Source: Volutella citrinella (Eukaryota; Ascomycota; Sordariomycetes; Hypocreales; Nectriaceae). Taken from it: DNA of 64,000 nt. The DNA lies in contig JAWZSP010000003.1 in assembly GCA_034401135.1 (NCBI GenBank), forward strand, positions 4,278,001-4,342,000, written 5' to 3'. Of this stretch, positions 1 to 9,848 are shown piece by piece. How positions within the stretch are numbered: position 1 is the stretch's first letter; each line of letters begins with the position of its first letter. Under the pieces are notes generated by a model. The model ran no database searches. It saw only the letters and a list, made by a program, of their open reading frames with translations, and was not told where the DNA came from. Made by a program: the position numbers and the translations under genes.

Positions 1-319
1 GACGGCAACGTGAGTGCCTTGAACCCCCACGCCATCCTGCCCCATTTCCGAACCGCCAACAACTAATTAACCCGAACAGATCCTTCGCAATGTCAAGCTT
101 CCGCTAGGCCCTGTCGCTTCGAAGCCAGATATCCAGGAGCTTCTGCATGCCATCGAGGAGCTGTACTTCTTCAAGGATTATAAGCAGGCATTGCAAGTTG
201 TCACTGATGCCCTCGCCGATCCACACCTAGACGACGACACCCACACACTACTGACAAAGTACAAAAACAAGTGCCAGCAAAGATACGACGGAAAGCCCGC
301 AGTAGAAACAGCGTCATAG
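1..319 (+). CDS. C-terminal end of an unrecognised protein (5' part outside window)
   Basis: This is a partial gene. Bases 1-9 read as the end of an exon (Asp-Gly-Asn), followed by a GTGAGT donor and a 70-bp intron (10-79) ending in ACAG. The last exon, 80-319, is open for 79 codons to TAG. It encodes a mostly helical tail with a stretch (ELLHAIEELYFFKDYKQAL) that resembles a TPR-like helix pair, and it ends in a Lys/Gln-rich segment. I do not recognise the family. The gene converges with the minus-strand gene that ends at 710. The splice junction and phase are well supported; the function is unknown. Confidence 0.7.
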
Positions 320-709
320 CAAGCTGCCATTCCAACCCAGGCAATCCACGGAGAATAGACACTGAAGACATGACATCAAAGCCATTGATACTCTATAGCT
401 CCAACTACTCTTGTGATGGCCTGCGTTGAGAAACCGCAGACATATCCACGTTTGCGAAATACCACCATACATGTACATGAGAGCTCATCATCCTCGAGCC
501 ATGAGTCTTTCTTTCCCAAGTCTCACTCCAGCGCCCTTTCTCATTGCGTATCCATACGACACCCCTTGAGTGTCCTTCTCGAAAGTCCCAGAGTGCTCCA
601 ACAGTCATCAGAGATCTACCTAGAAATCCAAATTTGTAAAGCCAGAGAGCTATCCCACCTTGTACCTTGAGGTTAGGGGTCAAGCCACAGATAGCCCTTG
701 AGTCGCCTT
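320..709. other. Convergent intergenic region (3' flanks)
   Basis: This is the space between the stop of the plus-strand gene at 319 and the stop of the minus-strand gene at 710. Only short overlapping frames are present. I see no RNA gene or repeat; it probably holds the two 3' UTRs. Confidence 0.6.
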
Positions 710-3160
710 CTACTTGGCACCAGTGAAATTCCCACCGAATTGGGTCGGCTTGGTAGCAAATCGAGACGACCCAAGACCCATCGTCTTCTTAGCGCCAGGC
801 TGCTGGCTGGCAACTGCGCTGCGAGCAGTCTCCCTTCCGGGTACCGACGGACATTGGGAGCTTGCTTGGGCTTTGGGCAATTCAATCCCAGTCCCAGCCC
901 ACAGCGAGCTTCCCAGTCCCCGGTTCGCCGGTGCTGGGGCACTCGTCTCGGCTTTTTGGCCATTGCCCGCTTGCTTGGTGGTTGCGAGATGCTCGCCTGC
1001 TGAATAAAGCCCGTTGGTCTCCGCAGTGCCGGTTGGGATGTCCGTATTTCCCATGATTGTGTCGGAATCGAAGACATTGCCCACTGTGGGCAATGTCTTC
1101 ACCTGGTCCAGGATATTCGCCACATTGAGCGGAGGACGGGTCGTGCGGACAACCGAGCTAGGAGGCCCTGGCGCCTTCTTTGGCAAAAAGGTGGCAGAGT
1201 CCAGCTCCTGCGGTCGGGGTGCAGCATTGGCTTTGATGTCTTCAATCTCCTTGGCAGTGTATTGGATTCGCCCTGCGAGCTCGCCGACCTGCTTCCGGCA
1301 CCTTTCGTAAACCTCTGAAGGAGAACGGCGCATCCGGTTTCCGTGGTTGTTGGCTCGGGATCGCAGCGATTTGTTCCACTGAACGGTGTGCCACAAGATC
1401 CCCAAGACATGTTCTTTAAGAACATCGTCATAGCCACGAAGGAGTCCTGATTCAATACAGTACTCCATGGCCCCTTCTTCAACGCCGCGGAGAATTTCAG
1501 CCTCAGTCTGCACGTCTTCCTGCAGAGGCATGCTCGACATAACCCGTTGGCAGAGTGCCCCAATTACCACTGCAAATTCCTGAAGCACCATGGTGTTCGG
1601 GACCATGTGAAAATCGTCCAGCGGGATGAGGATGGATTCGTCCTCCGCGGGCGGTTGAGCGCTCAGTTCATCGTTTCCATTGGGTGAAGGGTGTGAATCA
1701 GAATGTTCATTGGCACTCTGCACGTTCTCGGGCATTTGGAGCTCGGCTTTGTCCATTTCAGGTGCCTCTGCAGCTACCTCTGCATTGTCTGTCTCGATGA
1801 CTTTCTTCTCCGACGCTTGTTGGTGGAGAATGGTGGTCTTCCGGATACGTTCGATCAAGTCCAAGAGAGCCTTCGTCTCTTGCGGGTTCTCAAGCCTTAG
1901 AAAGTATGTCCATTGCGAAATGGCTGGGGAATTGCTTGTGATGCAACACATATCATCCTCCATGTAAGGAGGCACCATATGCATCACATCAACTGTCTCC
2001 TGCCCATGCGTCTCGGAAGTGAGGATCACAAAACCCGTGGATTGCTTCTTGTGGATTGTCATCTTGAAGGCGCTTACCACAGGTACATTGGTCTTGTTTT
2101 CATGTCGAACCTCGCAATGACCGTGTCCGACACAAATCTCGTCAGCCTCAGCATTAGAGCTGAGGGCCTGCGAGCCCGGCTTGTGGAGAGTCAGCTTCTG
2201 CACGATGGGTGACTCAGGCGGTGCCCGAGAATAGTTGTTTTGAACGAGAACCCCTGTCTGTACAGAGGAAGACCTGGGAGGCCCCCAGACTGCTTCAGTG
2301 ACTGCCAAGGATGCTTGACCCACCATGCCCTTCACACAGGACTCCTAGCCTGGTGCGGCAGGTGGGAAGCATCCGCTGCGTCCAACGGCCTTGGAGGGTA
2401 TATCTCCCTTCACTTTCTTGCTCGGTGGCTGGAGCGGTGGTATGTTCTCTTTCTTGGACTTTGCCTTCCCCTTTTTCTTCGCCTTTTGGGAAGCGACGAG
2501 CGGTTGGCTGAGCAGCGGGATTTGACTATCATAATTAGCAAGCGTCAAGGCATTAGGGGAGAGAGGACTAACGTGTTGACGCTATTGATCCTGAACTGTT
2601 CCATAGCAACCTTTTTAGCCCATGGGCGAACGTCTTCGATGCGAAGGCTTTCCACTGCTCGTTTCTCTTCGTCATCGAACTCGACTATGTCCATGTCAGA
2701 TCCTCCGTTGGGGTATGTAGGGGATGACACGTACCAGTCCACATATTGTTGAGATCATTTTTTAGGCTTGAGCCATAATGGCCGGTCCCATTTCTTCCAC
2801 TAGGCTGGAAAGAAGGGCCTTTCTTCTCCTTATTGCTGAGAGGGAGCTCTTCCTGCCTGGCGTGGCCGAGGTCTGCCTGTAAAAGATGTCAACCAGCGCA
2901 CGAAGTCATTGAGTAGCGCGATGCTGGGTTAAATAGGACCGGGATTGGGATTCTGGGTGAAGATGAGGTGGCTTGAAGGTTCAGTGATCTTCTTGACTGG
3001 TTTCTATTGGCAGTGCCGGCAGCGAAAACTGGTCGGCGTGCCTGATGACGACGGAGGACAGAAGGTGGCAGAGGCAAAGCAGCGGCGGCAGAACAATAGA
3101 AGAGAAGGACCATACCATCAAGGCAGCCTGCACCAACGCGAGGGCGTCTTCGTCACTCAT
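710..3160 (-). CDS. Unrecognised fungal protein, five exons, in-frame TAG or mini-intron
   Basis: Exons, 5' to 3': 3160-3116, 2876-2735, 2684-2573, 2525-2387 and 2344-710. The three upstream introns have clear GT-AG borders and keep phase (239, 50 and 47 bp; the 50-bp one has CTGAC near its acceptor). The product is about 690 aa. It starts MSDEDALALVQAALM, has a Lys-rich stretch (KAKKKGKAKSKK), a folded-looking middle ending in LLDLIERIRK, an acidic/Pro-rich section, and a Gly/Phe-rich tail (FGGNFTGAK). I do not recognise the family. An in-frame TAG at 2347-2345 separates exons 4 and 5, which share one frame. I model it as removed by a 42-bp in-frame intron (2386-2345), but that intron has a poor donor and no branch site. 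A 69-bp intron from GTGAAG, or reading through the TAG, are alternatives (see findings). The last exon is open for 544 codons. Confidence 0.7.
1070..1100. repeat. Perfect 31-bp palindrome inside a coding exon
   Basis: The 15-base arms GAAGACATTGCCCAC (1070-1084) and GTGGGCAATGTCTTC (1086-1100) are exact reverse complements around one central T. They lie in the last exon of the gene ending at 710 and encode part of a KTLPTVGNVF peptide on the minus strand. Confidence 0.95.
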
Positions 3161-4283
3161 TTTGGACTTGTTAATCGCGATGGTCCATACAGGACGAAAG
3201 GGGAGGGTAGCAGGAAGCGCGATGAAGGAAGGGATGTGTGGGGTGGGGTGTTGGTGAGAAGAGGAAAGTACGAGGTGAAGAAAGGTGAAGGAAGCAGCCT
3301 CAAATAGGGCAAGGGCTAGTCACGCGCACGAGGAGGAAGAGAAGATAAGGTAACTTAGGTCGGGTTAATGAACGCTGCGTCGTAGAAATACCTATGTGGC
3401 AGAGAGGCGTTGCTAGGGGAATGGGGGGAGGGATGCGAGAGAAAGGGTCTCCTCACGTGCGCGGATCTGGCTGGCTGGCTGGCTTCGTACTGGAGATGGA
3501 ATGCTATGGAATCTTGCACTCGTTGCCTCTTCTTCTCCGTTGCTGCAACCTGAGTGGCCGTGAATCAGAGGCTCCGGAGGGCAGTGTGCGCCAGGGGTAG
3601 GGGAGGGCCAGAGGGCCAGGGCGAGCAACTTGAAGCTTGGTACCGTTCATAGCCAGAAAGAGGCACGCCAAACGCTTGCTTGAGGACTGCGAAGTGTTCT
3701 GAAGTTGGTATTTGTTTAAATAATCCATTTTATAAAGCCATTGCTGAGCAAGCGCCTTGCTCCCCTTACATTGGTCCTCGATGGGGCCATCGCCCTGCAG
3801 GCTACGCCAGCGGTTTGCCGGTATCGGGTACCTGCAGTCCCTCCGTAGTTTGCAGCTATTAATCGACTGCTGTCAGAATACGTTTTGATGCATTTGACAG
3901 CCGTTGGATCTGCGGGTTTCTCCTTGTGTGGTGGTTGGAAAGTCTGGAGTGCCCGTCCCGCAGCCCACCTTGGGCTCCTTGACAGCCACACTGGTGGGTA
4001 AGTCCTGATTTCCACGTGGGCGAGGCGAATTTTCACATCCATATTATAGCTTGATTCTCGTACTACTAAATTTCTATCCTTACTGTGGGTTTCGAGGTCT
4101 CGCACGCAACATTTTGCCCGCCCAGCGACGGAATCACGGCCCCAAGGTGAGCAAGCGCAGCATCGATCCCAGCAAGCAAAGGTTTATTGGCAGCTAATGG
4201 CTCACAGGTTCATAACACATTCATAACGAACCCTCTCCGATCACACCCGCAGCAGGCCCCATTCTGATTCTCCCTGCAGCAAC
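3161..4283. other. Intergenic region, no gene seen
   Basis: This is the upstream flank of the gene starting at 3160 and the downstream flank of the NmrA-like gene. It carries purine-rich stretches (for example near 3200-3300) and short unrelated open frames. I found no splice-consistent coding segment, tRNA or obvious repeat. Confidence 0.55.
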
Positions 4284-5436
4284 TCAGGCGGACAAGTACT
4301 TGGTGAGGAAAACTTCAAGGGTAGTCAGCTTAGTCTGGTCGCCGGTGACTCCCCTCGCCTCCGCCGCCTTGGCCTTCAGCTCGCCGGTGGTGATCACGTC
4401 ATTTGGAACGCCATAGTACAGTCCGCCAGAGTGCTGGCAGAAGCCGAACATGTACTTGACCGTGTCGAATGCAGGGACCCCAAAGGTATCCATCGACTTC
4501 CAGTCCTCGATAGGCACAAATCGAGCCTTCTTTCCGGTCACTGCAAACTGTCAGCTTCGAGGATATAACAAGAAAGCGGCGGGCGCCACTCATACCCTTC
4601 TCAAAGTCGGAGACAAGCTTCTCGGGCGTCTCACTGGCGCTGATTCCCTGGAGGAGCTTGCCGTTGTGCTTGACGGGGTCAAGGAAGACGCCATGGACAA
4701 TGTCGCCATAGTCTTCAATGATGGAGACGAAGGGAATCTCGTCATTTCCGCCCCATCGGGGGAATCGGAGGGTGTGATAGCCTTCTGCGTCGGCTTCATG
4801 CCCGAAGCCACCGATGAAGGGCGCAACCTCTGGCACGAGGTGGTTCTCCATGTACCAGCCTGGGCTGACGATGTTGACAGTCTCGAAGCCCTTGCTCTTG
4901 GCATACTCGCCAATCTCATGCTTATCTAGGGCGAGTCAGAACTGACCGAGGGCGGAGAAGTGGTGGCCAAAAGTACCTTCAAACGCCTTGTTAGGCACAG
5001 CACCATTGGTGATCTCGGAGGCAGAGGCCATTCCGCTATACACGAAATGACGAACCCCAGCCTCGACAGCGGCATCCACCAGCTGCTTGCCCAAGTCGAC
5101 CTCGGACGGCTTTCCAGGTTGGTTGATGGACTGCTCCCAGTTAGACGGACGCTGGCGGCTAATCCGAGTTGAACTTACAGGATCATCCGAGTTGGTGTTG
5201 ACGAAGACGCCCCAGCTGCCCCGGAAAGCCTCGACAACCTGCTCCTTCACGTGGCCGTCGGCCTTGACAACCTCGATTCCGTATCCAACAAGCTCCTTGG
5301 CCTTGTCAGAGTCAGGATTGCGAGTGATGCCACGAACCTTGAATGCCTGTGCCTGGTTCTGGACAAGAGAGGCTGCAACACTGCCTCCTTGGGTGCCCGT
5401 GGCACCATATACAGTAATGATCTTGGGGGAAGACAT
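4284..5436 (-). CDS. NmrA-like family NAD(P)-binding protein
   Basis: Four exons (5436-5179, 5130-4977, 4925-4596, 4540-4284) give 332 aa. All three introns (48, 51 and 55 bp) have GT-AG borders and preserve frame; the first could end three bases earlier. The N-terminus IITVYGATGTQGGSV is a Rossmann-fold dinucleotide-binding loop (GxxGxxG, residues about 10-16), followed by RGITRNP and the NTNSDDP strand typical of NmrA-like/HSCARG proteins. The YSGMAS segment and the C-terminal GFCQ..GGLYYG region also fit the family. These are atypical short-chain-dehydrogenase proteins that bind NAD(P) and often act as redox sensors or regulators rather than enzymes; whether this one is catalytic cannot be told. 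The start chosen is MSSPKI at 5436; an in-frame codon farther upstream adds a non-conserved leader. Confidence 0.9.
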
Positions 5437-7102
5437 TTTGTTGAAGGCTGGAGTTTGCTTCTCGGGGTGAAGTGAATGATGGAAGAAAGTTGGGATTGTG
5501 TAACTTGTAAGTTGACTGTTGCTTGGTGTTGAACCAAACACACAATCGTCGGCACACAGGCCGATATTTATGTTCCTCCGTCAATGAAGCATACTCTGGC
5601 AATTGTCCGCATGCCAGACTCGCATACGTATCGCTTTCTAATCATTCAGGTCCCCAAAACGCCAAAGTGCGCAATTCCTCACATCGCTTGCCAACTCCGC
5701 AAGGCTCCAATTCGCTGAGTGGTCATGTTGGTCCGCACTAGGCCCCATATTACTCCGACTTACCTTGAGTCTGTTCTGTGGGACATGGTGCCGTTGCACG
5801 TTCTACGCGTACTGCCTACTCAAAATGCGTGCCCATTTTGTAATCATGACTGCGGGCCACGCACTCCGCGGGCTCCATGGACGGTTGTGGCTGCGCTAAA
5901 CTTAAATGCTAGCGTTGGACGCGTGGGTGATTCGCCAGATTATTAATTTTTGCGGTTCAGCCCCAGAGCTCCTACCCACGGTAACCCACCCAACCGCCCT
6001 CGTATACAGACCCGAGAACCTCGCAGCGGAAATACGTAACGCCAACAGCGGAGGGGAGGCGGACTTTGGGTGGGCTCTCTTGTGATGGACTGATACCGGC
6101 GCAGGAAGAGGACACGTCCCGACGGAGCGATGAATTGAACTGTTGTTCCATCCCATGGCTTCACGTGTAGTCCGGTGTCTAGGGCTGAAGGGGAGGCGCC
6201 ACAGGGTGTCGCATACGTCCATGTCAGTGACCCATGCTACTGCCTCGTGCCTGGTGCTTACAGTCGCATAATTGCCTATAGCTTCTCGAATGCAACCCCA
6301 AGTCTGTGGCCAGCGAATCCCGCATACGTTTTATCCCTGTCGCCAGTCAGCAAGTGAATCCATCCGAGGCCCTCCCCGAATCTCCGCGAGTCGGTGTGAG
6401 CATCATCCCATGTGGTTTGTCTGTCCAAGAATGAAGTGGGGCTAGCAAGTCGGTTGTGAAGAGCTTCAATGTATACTAAGACAAGAAGAAGCAGCTATTA
6501 CTTATTATGGGTAATTATGTGCTCGGCATTGTCCAGCCCTGAGGAACCTGAGACGCTTCCGATGCGTGAGGCCAAGACTGAAACGATTTGACCTCGCATC
6601 AAGCAACACCCGCTTGCGTCAAAGCAGAAGATCTCCAAGCACTTCTCCTACAATCCAGGCCTTTTCAAATTCGGCGACGAAAGAGCAAGGGGTCTGAACT
6701 CTGTCGGTCTTGAACCTCAACTGGTTACATGGACCCTCCTCCACGCCGAGTGTCTGACCGGCTCCACACAAGCTCTCGACAAATCCCAATGCTTCAATGA
6801 AGGCATAGCACAAGCCGCAATCGTGAACTTTCAAAATAAAATCACCATGACATTGGCCGCTTTGAGCGCACTTCCATCCAAGTCATCAACTCCATGTCCA
6901 CAAGGGCCTCACCACCCTCGCGAGCAACTTGATCAACAACGACATTAACTGTCATGAACCACTGCAAGGGGCATCTTCACTAGGGTGCAACCAACGGTCT
7001 TCCTCTCTCATCTGCCAACCCATCCCCAAGCTTGATAGAGGCATCTTGCACCATCCGATCCAACAACAAGAGCATCACGTGATAAACATCACAAGCTCCT
7101 CA
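5437..7102. other. Intergenic region, no convincing gene
   Basis: Upstream flank of the NmrA-like gene and of the tRNA. On the minus strand 6619-6880 stays open (ending WIVGEVLGDLLL), and 7080-6988 has a protein-like stretch, but stop codons separate them and no start or splice sites join them. They may be decayed coding sequence. Nothing else is recognisable. Confidence 0.5.
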
Positions 7103-7193
7103 GGTCTGGTGGTCTAGTGGTATGATTCTCGCTTAGGGCAAACCCTACAGCATAGCTTGCGAGAGGTCCCGGGTTCAATCCCCGGCCAGACCC
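7103..7193 (+). tRNA. tRNA-Pro (anticodon AGG) with 19-nt intron
   Basis: The acceptor stem GGTCTGG (7103-7109) pairs with CCAGACC (7186-7192). The T arm is CCGGG-TTCAATC-CCCGG. The anticodon stem CTCGC (7128-7132) pairs with GCGAG (7159-7163). The loop is TT-AGG-G...T with AGG at 7135-7137, so it decodes proline CCN codons after A34-to-inosine change. A 19-nt intron (7139-7157) sits one base 3' of the anticodon, the standard nuclear tRNA intron position. A T-rich stretch follows at about 7195-7202, consistent with RNA polymerase III termination. Confidence 0.96.
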
Positions 7194-9848
7194 CTTCTTT
7201 TTGCTGTTTGAGGCGTTGATTGCTATGTTTGACGATGGTGTAGTATGTGTGTGTTGTGCTGTGCTTTCCCTTTGTTGCGTTTGCCCAAGGAAAGTTGTCC
7301 TGCTGATGGGTGGGTGGTCCGTGCGTTTTTACTCTAGGGTCAAGGGTAGGTTCCTCGAAATATCACGAATGGTGAGGTCGACGGCAACATTTTGCATAGT
7401 CTGTCCGATCAACGTTTCGTTTTTTACCCTTGGTGTGAGTGGATGTACCTTGGCAGGCTGTGACATTGGTTGGTCAAATTGGGCAGGCTAATTGGCAATG
7501 GGGATGGAAAGGGCCGCGAAAGTTTTGGCTTTCGATAGGTGTTTGGCTATCTGCAATAAGGCTGAACTGGGTGTCACCTGTGGGGACCGATGGCAAGACG
7601 ACACACAAAACGGGAGACGAGCGCGCCTTGGTGTAATTATGGACTACAGGTGGCACTCATGAAGGTGGAAGATGGCTTGAGCCGACCCTGTCCAATTGAA
7701 GCCTCACAGATTCAGTTTCCGGGGGCGCTTCTTAGTTGGTGATGGGCCTATGGGCGGTGCAGACCCAGCTAATAAGGCCTTGATTGGCTTTTTGGTGGCT
7801 GCGGCGTGTGACCATGAATGCGACCATCGAGCAGACCATTGATGAGTGCGAGAGAAAAATGGGGCGCTTAGGCATGTCAGATTCATCAATAGGCGGCGCC
7901 AGACCCATAACCGACCCCAACTCGTCCATCCCTTGACCATGAGAGGAGTTTGCTGGGGCTCGCTGGGTCGCTGCTCGCATCGGCGTTCGCACTGGAGCCC
8001 GAAGCACGACGGTAATGGAGGCATTTGAGACAAGGGCAGTTGGTAGGTACCTGTCGGGTCCCAAATTGGAGCCCACCCGCCGCATGCAGAATCACTGTAA
8101 TAGCCCACAGTGTGGGAGTGGCGGCTGACTGAGCTGAAGGACGGTTTGGGCGGGGGCTGAGGCTGAGTCGGGAAGCGTGGCTCAGGTCCCAGAAGCCGTG
8201 GCGGGCTTGCAACCAGCCCGGCAATTATACCATGCCAGTAATATTCTGGGCGATTTAGACACGGATATTTTTGGACATGTGGTGGAGGGTGGTGTGCGAG
8301 ACGGCTTCCCCCGAATGATAGACGGTGGCCAACTCATTCCCGCCACGATGTGCCATGGTTGCCGTGCTGTCTGCACAGGATTCCCAAAAGATTTTCTCGC
8401 AGTCCTTCCGGAGTAGGTCATTTCTCCTAGTGCATCAACAGGAATCTGGACCAGGCCAGCCCGACTCCACGAGTACTTGCTGGATGGATTGCTGACCACA
8501 GGCTACAGGCGAAAACGCCTTGTGTGGCTCGCACCATGCTCGCATCGGGCATGCAGACGGTGACCCGGGCTTGGCAGCTGGCTAGACCCCAGCCCAGGCG
8601 GGGGCTTTGGGGCGGGACTACTAGGCTCGAAGGGCTCGACAGACTCGACATGGCTGAGAGCTGAAGGCTTCAGGGCTGGAAGCTGTTGGCCATGACCGGG
8701 CGGTAGAGGAGGTCTACGGATGTTGGTTGATATTTAATTGCTCGAGGATGCCCCGCCTACATTTTCGGGACCTCTTTTTTTGGTCTTGCCCTGGCCTCGT
8801 CACCTCCCCACGTTATCTGCGCCGGAAGCCGTTAATTACCGTCATTGGCATCGCGTCACCCTCAGCAACACGAGCGCTCCCGTCGGGTTCTGCACCCAGG
8901 CAGTCAACAAGCCGACAACAGCAGACGGCCGCTGCTTCCAGTCCCAGACTCCCAGTCCAGTTGCCCTCGGCCCCTCCCCCTGTAAGCGATCTCCCTTTAG
9001 CACCCTCCCGCCAAACTGGCAGCAGCGCACGCCAGGTGCCGGTCTCCGTGCTTGGGCCACAGTGTGGTGGCTTGGGTGGGTATTCGCGTCTGCGTGTGAG
9101 CGGCGACGTCACCGTGGGCGGCGACTGCTCCTGGCTGCCTCGCTAGAGAACTGCTGCAGCGCTCTGCGACTGAGCCTTTGCTCCTTCGGGCTCCCTGGAT
9201 CAAGTCGCCAGTCCAATCGCAGGCCTCGAATGGCCGGCTATCATCTGTGGCCAGTGCGCTGATCAACCCGCTCACAGGCTCCCAGCCAGCTCCTGAAACG
9301 CGGACCGTTGCTGCCAAGGCTCCCTGGTTGTCCCTGGATTCCCTGTAATCACTGCCCACTGCGCCAGCCCGCTGGATCCCCACACAAGCAACCTTCCGAG
9401 CCACTTGGGTACCCTCGCCGTGCGACCCGGGGCCAAGCCTGTCATTAGCTGCTTGCGTTGCTCTGACGGCAGCCCACCTCAGCACTCTGTGACAATTTCA
9501 TCAGCTTGAAACGCTGCTTGACGGCTCTCTTTCTCCCTCCCGCCTCTCGCATCCCTCTCGCCTTCACATCTGCTGCGCCCGTCCAACCCCGTCGCCGCAG
9601 TGCCAGAGTACCACACAGATCGCTTCATTGCGCCGGCTTCGTCCTCGCCGACGACTGTCCCATCGCTCAAACCGTCGCTCGCTGGACACCACGCCCCGTT
9701 CGCTGCTATAGGCGTCGCCATCCCGATATCATCAACACTGCGCAAAGCAACCCTTGCAGACCAGCGCCGTCCGCCACCTGACTCCGCCAGCGCATCAATC
9801 AAGTACAATACAGCACGCGCCCGTGGGTGCGCATGAACCGTCGCCACC
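7194..9848. other. Long intergenic region / chitin synthase upstream region
   Basis: About 2.6 kb with no splice-consistent gene. The last 400 bp before 9849 are pyrimidine-rich (for example 9520-9580), as is common for 5' UTRs of highly expressed fungal genes. The open frames here (such as 8738-9262) show no recognisable protein features and lie on both strands in overlap, as expected for GC-rich non-coding DNA. Confidence 0.55.

Noticed and set aside
6619..7080. Possible decayed gene on the minus strand (segments ending GLADERGRPLVAP and VGEVLGDLLL)
   Set aside because: The segments look somewhat protein-like but are split by stops without usable splice sites, and I know no family that matches. 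Too weak to list as a pseudogene.
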